A stretch of DNA of 64,000 bases from Cranoglanis bouderius (Eukaryota; Chordata; Actinopteri; Siluriformes; Cranoglanididae): assembly GCA_023630585.1 (NCBI GenBank), contig CM042545.1, forward strand, positions 1,057,415-1,121,414, given 5' to 3'. Positions 1 through 9,500 of the stretch are shown piece after piece. The stretch's first letter is position 1. Each line of letters starts with the position of its first letter. A program made the translations under genes and the position numbers. The notes beneath the pieces are model-generated. The model was not told the DNA's origin, did not search any database, and was given only the letters and a program-made list of their open reading frames with translations.

Positions 1-1090
1 AATTATCATAATTTCTAGAAAGACTTTGTATATTCAAAGAAAAATGTTGCGTGACCAATTAGTGGAGAATGTAAACAGCCATCGTATTAGAGAACGTCTG
101 TTATTAGTGACTGATTTGGCTATTACTATTGCTACACAAATGGAGGCTGCTGATGAACAAGCTAAAATTATTTCAAACCAGACTTCGGTAACTGTACAAG
201 CAACAGGTGTGCCTGCTGTTGATCGTTACAAAAGAAAATCACCTTTGAAACCTTTGTCTGTGCCTTCAAAGTCTTCTGCTACTTCATTGACTCGTGCATG
301 TTATCAGTTGGCTGTTGACGCTGTTGGCCCATTTGAAACCGCTACCTGGGATTGTCGGTACATTATGACATTGATTGATATCATAGTAAATGGCCAGAAG
401 TAGCATTCACTTCCTCAATCACAACTAAAAATGTGATCAACTTCTTGACATCAGTTTTCAGCAGATTTAGAAATCCTCATTACATTGTATCTGAGGATGG
501 ATGTCAATTCAAGTCTGTGGAATTTGCTGCATTTCTGAAAGATAGAGACATTCAACACATAAATACGTCAGTCTATCATCCAGCTGCAAATGGAGTTATC
601 AAGAGATTCCATCGAGTACTGAAGAGTTCTATTCAATCTGCTATTCTGTCTGGAAAGCCATGGAAATCAACAGTAACAGAGTTTCTTCAAACTTACCGTG
701 CTACTCCACATCCTGTTACTGGACAGTTTCCTTCTGAGTTACTCTGCGGTAGAAAAATGCATATTCGTCTCAATGTTCTTCCTTTTCGTATCCCCTGTAA
801 GGATGCTGCTGTGAGTCAGAAAGTGTCATTGTCTCAAAAGAAGATGAAAACATACACAGACCTCACACGATGAGCCTGTACTCCTAAGTTCAAACCTGGA
901 GACTGGGTGCGTATAAGAATTCCTGTTCATGTTCCTAAAGGACATCCTAGATTCTCAAAGCCTTTGAAAATTCCACGTCAACTTGGTCCATGCACTTATC
1001 AGTTATCAGAATGGGAAAACTTGGCATGTGTCTCATCTTTCTCCAGTTTGTGCACCTATGGAGGATGTCATTAAAAGCGAACTTGTGTAA
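1..1090 (+). pseudogene. Ty3/Gypsy retrotransposon gag-integrase remnant
   Basis: Decayed pol of a Ty3/Gypsy element running in from the left edge. The reading frame at 26-403 starts with Gag-like helical sequence and then passes abruptly into the start of an integrase core (VDAVGPFETATW), so protease, reverse transcriptase and RNase H have been lost by internal deletion. After a frame break the integrase continues at 433-873 and, past a stop, to about 1075, where the basic C-terminal segment (FKPGDWVRIRIP) is seen. Two catalytic acidic positions are altered: the usual SDNG reads SEDG and the usual IERFHR reads IKRFHR. The copy cannot be active. Family assignment rests on integrase motifs and is confident at the level of Ty3/Gypsy. 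Confidence 0.85.
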
Positions 1091-1380
1091 TTGCCCCTCC
1101 AGTCTGTTCCTTCCTCTATTGTGTTGCCTAAAAATGAACTTGTGATCTTACCAACTCAAACTGCCTCTCCACCTGTTCCTGGAAGGTCTTCATCACGAGT
1201 GAAACGCCTTCCATGTTGGTTGCAGGACTGTCACTTAGTACTAAGTTCATTGATTACTGTGTACTTAATGAGAAATTCATTATTGTTCTAATACGTATGG
1301 TTACAGAATGTAGAATGTATTGTTAAATCCATTGAATTAGATGTAACTATTGGGTGGAATTTAACGTTTTATTGGGGGAA

Positions 1381-1575
1381 TATTGTGTTTGTGTACTTGT
1401 CAGGAGATGGCGCTGTAGTCCACATGTTGTTAGCTATAAAAGTTGTAGAGTAAGAATTGAAGTGTGTTGCACCTGCTGCCCGTGATGTAACGCCTGGCTT
1501 GCTTGTGGATTTGAATACATCTTTAAGAATTGAGAACTTTCTTGGTCTCATGCTTACCAGGATTTAAACATAACA
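1381..1575 (+). repeat. Possible short 3' LTR of the Gypsy remnant
   Basis: A purine tract ATTGGGGGAA (1371-1380) of polypurine-tract type follows the pol remnant, and the segment after it carries GCTATAAAAG at about 1431 and ends near TTTAAACATAACA. Position after integrase and the tract suggest a short LTR of about 190 bp. No second copy is in the window, so both ends are uncertain. Confidence 0.4.
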
Positions 1576-1819
1576 ATAATCTTGGCTAATGGTCCAGAAA
1601 CGTCGTGGCCACGTCCTCAAAAAATGTCACTTCACGCTGTGAAGACGTGGTACCCTGGTATCCAGATAACTTTCTGTCATTTTATCTTTGTTGAGATATA
1701 TGCCACTTGGATATAATATGGGAAAACATTTTGCCTAGTAAATGGTGATTATTCATAATATTATATCTTGAATGAAAGATTTTTTTAATGATGGCACGAG
1801 ACTTCTCTTTGAATTTTAA

Positions 1820-1921
1820 ACTGTTAGCAGCGCGCAGAATCAGATTTTTGGAGTACTGCGCATGCGCTAATTTTGCCAGTAACCGCTGATTTCAAACTGA
1901 CATACGGACGCTGAGGAAAAG
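1820..1921 (+). promoter_or_regulatory. NRF1-type promoter-like segment with possible non-coding exon
   Basis: Contains the palindromic NRF1-type site TGCGCATGCGC (1857-1867). About 55 bp further is a good 5' splice site, AAAAG|GTAAAAG, with the exon end at 1921. NRF1 sites sit just upstream of start sites in many TATA-less vertebrate promoters. No matching downstream coding exon was found, so this is a candidate only. Confidence 0.35.
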
Positions 1922-2489
1922 GTAAAAGCTATAAATCTATCTTTATTCATAAATTTTGCCCATGTAACGTTTAATATCACTCTAGGTGTGGAATGCGTTG
2001 TATTTTTATGTCTTTCAAACTTAATATTGTAATTAAATACCCTGTTTTGTTAATTTGCGCATAAACGAGAGACTTGTGAGGTGGCCTGAGGTAAAATCTG
2101 AGAGATTTTTTTTTACTTCCCTTTTAGTTTTAAATTGTCCACTTAACGCGATAAACTAAACTATCACATTTTCTAAACTTCAACACTAGTCAAGTGTTAA
2201 TTTTACATTATGACTGCAGCTTACACTTGATCCACGACGCTCACGCAAGCTTGTGTTTATGTGTCGGGTTTGAATATGTTAGGTGTACTTTGCCCATTTT
2301 TTAAGCGAGCAACACGATTATAGTCACCAAAATCATCTTATTTCTTTATGGAATGTTGCAGTGTTTATTATAAATGATTTATCCGTGCACATAAATATAT
2401 AGTTTTTTTTTTTTTTTTTTTAAAAAAGGGTATGTCGTCATAATCTTTAGATAAAAACATTAACCCTCTACCCACCTCCTCGCAGTGAC

Positions 2490-2700
2490 TCTTCTCCAAT
2501 TACGTGTACGCTGGCGCGAGGGCTGGTTCACGCCCTCTTCTCCGGCACCCTGTCATACAACGTTGTTTGTAAACACAGCCACTTTCTACGATCCAATCAA
2601 CAACCGATGAATAAAAGCAAATCCCGCCCCGCAATTTTTGTAAATACGTCGCAATACGGAAGTAAGAGTCAGACGCAACTTCCGTTGCATGCCGACTTTA
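2490..2700. promoter_or_regulatory. CpG-containing promoter-like segment with ETS and CCAAT motifs
   Basis: GC-rich for this AT-rich window. It contains a CCAAT box (ATCCAATCAAC, about 2590) and two facing ETS/GABP-type sites, CGGAAGT (2657-2663) and ACTTCCG (2678-2684), 14 bp apart. The arrangement resembles bidirectional housekeeping promoters. No gene body could be tied to it. Confidence 0.3.
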
Positions 2701-2757
2701 AGCCAACGCTCTTGTTTAAAGAGGAAATTAAGCAGTTAACACAATTTAATAAATCTA

Positions 2758-2998
2758 CTATATGTACCAAATAAAATATGTACCAAAATAATATATATAT
2801 GTACCAAATACCAAATAGCCTGCACCTTTTGATCGAAGTAGGCGTGGCGGATCATAAAAGACCAAAAGTTCGCTTAGGTACTGTGGCGCGAGACCATTTA
2901 GAGCTTTATAGGCCAACAGTAGTATTTTATAATCAATGCGAAATTTCACTGGGAGCCAGTGCAGTGTGGATAAGACAGGGGTGATGTGGTCATAGATC
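2758..2998 (-). pseudogene. LINE (L2/Rex-like) reverse transcriptase C-terminal fragment
   Basis: Minus-strand translation gives the conserved segment after the reverse transcriptase of fish L2/CR1-like LINEs (HITPVLSTLHWLPV, then KILLLAYKALNGLAPQYLS). Only about 80 residues remain; it is a 5'-truncated or rearranged copy ending in an AT-rich tract. No function. Confidence 0.75.
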
Positions 2999-3000
2999 TA

Positions 3001-3331
3001 CATGATCAAGTCAGTACAAAAAACATTTTAGATTCCCAAACATGTTTGTATGTCATTAAAGAAAGCAGCATATTATGTAAAAAACACAAGGCTGCTGGGT
3101 TTTGCAGCAAAAATAAAAAGCGAGTGCGAAAGTCAAAGTCTCCAGAAGAACTCGGTAGAACTTTTTATTTTTTTGTCACACCAAATATTGACTTTGTCTC
3201 ATTTATTACTGCTTACTGCTCTTTATGGTTGTGGTTGTTTTTTTGTTTGTTTGTTTGTTTTAAATGTAGAAACATTTAATTTAATTACTTTGAAGGCATC
3301 TCTGCTCAACAGCATTTCTTTGCATGTGTCT
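3001..3331 (+). mobile_element. Non-autonomous Tc1-like element, 5'-truncated (family A copy 1)
   Basis: Matches the body of the elements at 7685-10474 (inverted), 21679-22165 and 35001-35321. It starts inside the shared sequence (AAGTCAGTACAAAAAACATT) and runs to the TTTGCATGTGTCTAAA part of the 3' end. The 5' TIR is missing. An internal deletion removes the CACTTTTCAGAC stretch seen in the other copies. Confidence 0.7.
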
Positions 3332-4569
3332 AAAATCACAAAAATCTTCTTATGGGGAAGGATGTCCCCAGACCCTCGTACAGGGATTTAATTCATAAAC
3401 ATGTAACCTTTTTCACCTCTTGTGAGTTTGCAGGTCTGTCTGACACTTATATACTGTAACTACAAACCTGGGTCTAGACATGCTGCCTAGTTGCAGCTCC
3501 CAGAAAGCCCTGCAATTTTCCATGCAAGCATGCATCCTGTATTATCCTGCCTTTCTTTCTGAAACCAAGCTTATAAATAGTGGGGATTCAGCAATACCGT
3601 GATCCACCACTAAGAGCAGTATTCTGAGGGCAACCCTCCCAGAATGCAGCAAAGAAGAAAATAACATAATGTACTGTTTCCTGTGGTACTAGAGGAAAAC
3701 TGAATGGATTGCTGAGCACTAACTGAATTAAAAAATGACTCCATAATCAATCAATAATCCACTGATAGTGGTCAGCAAAGTAGGACAGCCACGGATGACT
3801 GGAAGAGATACTAAGAGAGGGTGACCTCACTTGGCACTGATATGGGAAAATGGAGGGTAACACTCTCTGGCCCATGCAGTATATGTGAGTTAATGATAAA
3901 TTGACTAACTCACAACTCACTTGTATGAGACAACGGACACCACTCCAGCTATAAGTGAAAAGTTCCCTAGATGTAGATTAATCCAAGTTAACTCATAGCC
4001 AACTGAAGAACTTATGAAGTCATTATGAGACTATCACCAGCTTTAGAGGGAAGGTTCGCCTGTTGCAGATAGCTTTAAAAAAAACGTGAGAAGATGAAAG
4101 GGAATGACTGCCATTGACAATGGTATTTTAGAAGGCCATATGGTCACCACATGATTTTGTGGTTTCGGAACACGTGTGCACACATGCAGAAGGTGGTATC
4201 CAGATGTTGAAACACTGCCCCTGGTGGTCAATCTGTTTAATTTTTCATAACAGTACAGCACTTCTAGAATTGTAATTATCAAGCATTTAATTGTCGATAA
4301 AAAAGCACTCTGATATCATACAATAATGTACTTTTGTTCCAACATCTCTACTATTTTTGTTATATATCTTTGTAAGCACATTCTTTATACCTCCACATTT
4401 TTATTTTACAATCATTGTCAGCATACCAGAGCCAACTAGCTTAGTGCTGTAAGCTACTGGTGAACTGGATCATCCATTTTTATGCTGAGAAAAAACAGAA
4501 ACATGAACTAGCTTCTATGAACTGGACTAAGAAAACTGTTATCTGGTTTCAAAAATCTTTTATCTATAT
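3332..4569. other. Intergenic sequence without recognised features
   Basis: AT-rich sequence downstream of the TRIM gene. No convincing ORF, RNA gene or full repeat unit was seen. It may hold old decayed repeats. Confidence 0.5.
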
Positions 4570-5108
4570 CTATTTGACCTTTGTAGGACAACATAGTGTC
4601 AGTTTGGATCCTGGCCACACAGTAAATCCTGGATACAGAGGCTCTGTGAACTCACACTGCACCATGTAGAGCAGATTCATTTTTCCAGCTATGCTGTAGA
4701 AAGATAGTGTCCCAGCATTATAATCAACATACACGCCAATCCTGGTGGAGTTGGTCATTTTGGGGATGTATGTCTCCTTGCCATGGTGCCTAAAGGCATA
4801 TCTAAACGGTGAGCAGTACAGCCTCCATGACTGATCACTGCACCCAAACCAGCACTCATTGCGGCCACCCTTCCGGCGGATGCTTTTATATGAGACGGCA
4901 ATGTTAACACCATTTCTCCCACTCCATTCCACTTCCCAGTAAAAGCGTCCACACACTGGCTGCTCACACAAAACTTGTGGCCAGTCGAACCTCTCCGGAT
5001 GATCTGGGTAAGGCAGGTCCCGGTCATAGTTGGATACTGCTCGGTTGCTATCAGACAGACTGAGGCGTCTGTACGCTGTGTTGGGATCCATGGTTAGCTC
5101 GCAGTAAT
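4570..5108 (-). CDS. TRIM gene, terminal exon: PRY-SPRY (B30.2)
   Basis: Begins after CATCATCAG. PRY motif DPNTAYRRLSLSDSNRAV is followed by SPRY landmarks ERFDWPQVLC, GRFYWEVEWSG, ECWFGCSDQSW, IGVYVDYNAGTLSFYS and EPLYPGFTVWPG, then the stop at 4570. The B30.2 domain is the ligand-binding end of TRIM proteins. The whole domain is in one exon, as usual. Confidence 0.95.
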
Positions 5109-5460
5109 CTGATGATGAAGCACATTATTTTTGTTTAATGGGTGATGGTTGGTCCCCAAGAGGAAAACTGTTGTTTTATTTTGTTTCTGTTTTTTTTTTT
5201 GTTTTGTTTTGTTTTTTTACTAATACTAAAACTTAAATGTTTTCTTTTGGTTACTGACGTTAAGGTTGGGTTTAGGTTTAGGAATAGCGTTAATTGGCTG
5301 CATAAATAATTTTGTGTGTGTGTGTGTGTGCGCACACATGTTTATTTTGTCAGAATGACTTACACTGCAGGACCTCCTCTCTGGTCATGGGTGTAAGGAT
5401 TTGAATTTGCTTCACTATGGAAACAGGAAAAACAAAGAAAAAAAACATTAATATGAACTA

Positions 5461-5514
<54 letters not shown>

Positions 5515-6515
5515 TTTACACAGTTACTCAGTGTTTTCATATTAAGTTTGTTTTCCTATTTCTATAAATGTGGTGCTATAAACAGTGCTATGACAGTGTG
5601 TAATGTGGCAGGGAAGGTTATATGACCAGTGGGAGGAAAAGAGACTTATCTTCTTAAGTAATCTCCTGTAAAACACACCTGAGGACACCTTCTGTTCGGT
5701 ACAGCGGAGATAGTTTAATGGCATAGACACCTTTTACATCCACATTACGGTCCAGATCGATGGAATCTTAATATCAGCACATGTACAACTTGTGTGCAGA
5801 AAATCACACACACAGAGAGCTACAACTACTGTACTCATGCACATGTGCACAATATACAGTACTGTATAGCTTGCAAAAGGCACAAGTGTTACATTACTAT
5901 GTAGTAAAGAGAATATAAGGGTTACCAAGGGAATTCGTGAAACAGTTAATGGAAATAAAGTAATTTGAACATTACCTCTGTTTTCAATCTTTTCCATGTC
6001 TGCTTTACAAAAATCTTCCAAATGCTTTTTCAGTTCAGTTACAGACTTTGCTACTTCCTCAAAGGAGAGGACAGAACTAACAGTGATGGTGGGTAAATCT
6101 GAAGATCCAAGAGTGGCAGTGAGAAACGCATAACGCTACAAACAAGGAAACAAAAAAATTTAAACACTTTATAGTCTATGGTGCATTTTATTATACAGTC
6201 CTTGAAACAGAGCCACAGCCACCTGAGGATAATAACTGCATAATGCTAACAAGGCTAATACCTGCAGAAAGTGAATGTGATCCTCTGTTAGGGAGAGCTG
6301 CTGTAGCTCTTCCTCTTGCCTCTGAAGCTCAGTGATTTCCTCTTCCAGCTGCTTCAGGAGGCCTTCGGCTCGGCTTACTGCAATCTTCTCCTGAGCTCGA
6401 ATTAGGTCTTGAACCTCAGAGCGTTTTTTCTCAATAAAGCAAATAATCTCAGTGAAGGTTTTCTCACTCTCCTCCAGTGCTGCCTGTGCAGACCGCTGTA
6501 TGTACACGTACACGC

Positions 6516-6575
<60 letters not shown>

Positions 6576-9500
6576 CTCCTAACAAAGGTGAACCAGGTAA
6601 TCAGTGTATTGTCCATGAATTTCCCTGACATTTAAGATAATTTTAGAACAATTTACAATTTATGATAATTTCTAACCTATATAAAGTTTAGTCTATGTAT
6701 TCCTTTATTCATCTTCCATAACCACTTTATCTTGGTCAGGGTTGCGGGATAGGATAGGGACAGGGATCCAGAGCCTATCACTAAAGATCTAAAAAAGGTT
6801 CCAGGTGCTGTTTTTCTTATATGCTCCTAAACATACCTTGTGAAACTCCACAGCTTTCTGCAGTTCCCCAAGCTCCCTTTTCCTGTCCAGGATCCTCTGC
6901 TGTGATTTCATCTTTGGCTCACCCATCTGGCTCTGTTAAATAGTTAGCATTCAGTTGAACTGTGTAAACATTACATGCATGTGCAGTGTGTGTGTGTTCA
7001 CTACCAAGCAGACTGTTTTATTTAATCATTTCACAAATACAATATAGAAAATGCATATCATTAAAGGATTAAGCTCTTTACATTTTTATTTAGACTTATG
7101 GCAAGTCTTCACCCTGGCCTTACCTCAGTAAAAGGTTTCAATATGCTGGAATAACTGAAGACCTACCTGCTTTGCTTCCCTAGGAGGCAAGTCTCAGTAA
7201 TTTGCTAACATTAACTGTCTATATTTATCTTAAAGTTAAATGCCTGATTCCTAATGCCAGGATAGACTAGCATTGATTCCAGCAGCTAATATAATTGGCT
7301 AGGCTAGTTTCTAGCTGATGGTCAGTATTGGATATTAACATGATGTTTTACTTCTGATTAATTCATTAGCAAACTATGTTCCATTAGTCATGCATATGAC
7401 CAGCAACTTACTTGCAGAGACTGAATGATGTTTGCAGGAATAACACATGCTTTTGAAATAAAATCATCTTCTAACAGTTTTGGATATACTAATAAAGTTT
7501 ACACATTAAAGCATGACATTACTTAATTTCATCAGATAAAATGCTTAGTTTTTACTTTTTAATGCATTATATTGCATTTTAATACAATATATGTAAAAGT
7601 AGCAACATTTTTACTTTCACTTTTAATTTAATTTTTTTACTGGATACTTCCACTTTAATGGAGTAAGATTTGTCACATTATCTACAGTACTTTGCAAAAG
7701 TTTTAGGCACATGCAAAGAAATGCTGTAGAGCAAAGATGCCTTCAAAATAATGAAATTAATGTTTCTACATTTAAAAAAATACTGTAAAGAGCAGTAAAC
7801 AGTAGTAAATGAAACAAAGTCAATATTTGGTGTGACAAAAAAATTAAAATACAAATAGTAGTCTCCGGTACAATTAGTGCAGTTTTATAAGGAAATTAGC
7901 TGATAAGTTTTATTGAGCATTTTGCAGAACCAACTTGGAGACTTTGACTTTCGCACTCGCTTCTTATTTTTGCAGCAAAATGCAGCAGCCTTCATTGTTT
8001 TTTTGTCTGAAAAGTGGTCTCTTACATAATACGCTGCTTTCTTTAATGACACAAATATTTTTCTGTAACATTTAATTTTGTGCTAGGAAACTAATTGTTA
8101 CGATTCCCCCTTGTGCTGATTGCCGATGCGATCCGTGCGAGCAGCGCGCAGCTCACTTCTTGGTTCAAAGACTTTGCCTTTGTTTACTATCTCCACGTGT
8201 ATTTCATTTTGGTTTATGTCTTGTCTCTGCCCCTGTATTGTCATTGGTTGTGTCCTAATATGTTTCAGCTGTTGTGTGTTAACCCCCATGATTACTGTGC
8301 GCATTTAAACCCCTTGTGTTTCCGTATTCAGGGGTGAAGTATTTGTTCCTTTACCGTGTGTTCTGTCCATACCAAGCCTGTTATCTTGTTTCTCATTTTC
8401 CTGGTTTTTGATCCTGTTTCCGTCCCCGTGTTTCTTGATCCCTGTCTAGTCCTGTTTATGCCTGTTCGTAGATCGCTCGACCCATGCCTGTTTATGACCA
8501 CATTTCTGCCTGCCATTTTAGATTTGTGTGCCGGTGTACCTATTATTCTGACTGGTATTCGTAATAAAGTGACCTCAACTGCACTTGCATCTGCCTTGCC
8601 CCAATCATTACATAATACGTCGACACAATGGATGCAGCAGGAGAGTGTCACACCAGAGACTTCGTGCCGGCATTTAATTCCGTACGCTTTCCCCAGTGGA
8701 CCTTTCTGGATGTTCCGGCTCCCTTTGAGGGAGTTGGAGGCTCGCTGGAGGGCTTCTTCTTCCAATGCCAACTCTATTTTTCTAGCCTTGTGGACCCCAA
8801 GCCTTCTGAGAAGCAGTGGTTGGGATTCATGCTGTCCCAGCTCACCGGCTCAGCCCGCGAGTGGGCGGAATGCCTGACTGCTAAGGGATCCTACGTTCTC
8901 AGCAGTGTGACCCAGTTTATGGAACTGTTGGTTAAGGCATTCCAAGGGTCAGAGGTCAGTACCAACCGAGAAAGAAGGCTGGAGGGGGCCAGCTGGTTGG
9001 ACAGAGTGCCTTGGATGTACACCAGTTACTACGAGAGGGAACAGGTTGACGTGGCGGCTTCCACAGCCCAGCTCCAACCCCAGGAGTGTGCTACCAAAGG
9101 CTGTAGTAAGGAAGCCAAGCTACGATGTCCCACCTGCGTCGAACTTGGATTACAAGTATCGCATTACTGCTCTCAGGCGTGTTTCAAGGGCAGCTGGTGT
9201 ACCCACAAGTGGCTCCACAAAAGAGCGGGAGCAGAGCGCCAGTCAGAGGCCAGCGTAGCAACCTCAACTCCTGAGCTCCAGCCTGAGACCCACGAGATGG
9301 TCTCATCTGCCGAGTTAACGCCGGAGGTCAACATGATGACCTCCTCTCAAGTCACATTCCAGCCGGAGGCCCACGAGGCGACCTCCTCTCCTGAGCTCCA
9401 GCCGGAGGCCCACGAGGCGACCTCCTCTCCAGAGCTCCTGCCTGAGACACACGAGGCGGTCTCATCTCCAGAGCTCCAACCGAAGGTCAACCAGGCGACC

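Noticed and set aside
6169..6585. Long minus-strand ORF including a Cys/Val run
   Set aside because: The start is read through the (TG)n tract; only 6262-6495 is exon, with splice sites at both ends.
8356..8877. Plus-strand 173-aa ORF overlapping the LTR
   Set aside because: Lies mostly in the LTR and in the wrong frame relative to the Gag-like ORF; its twin at 9901-10353 is the same LTR sequence.
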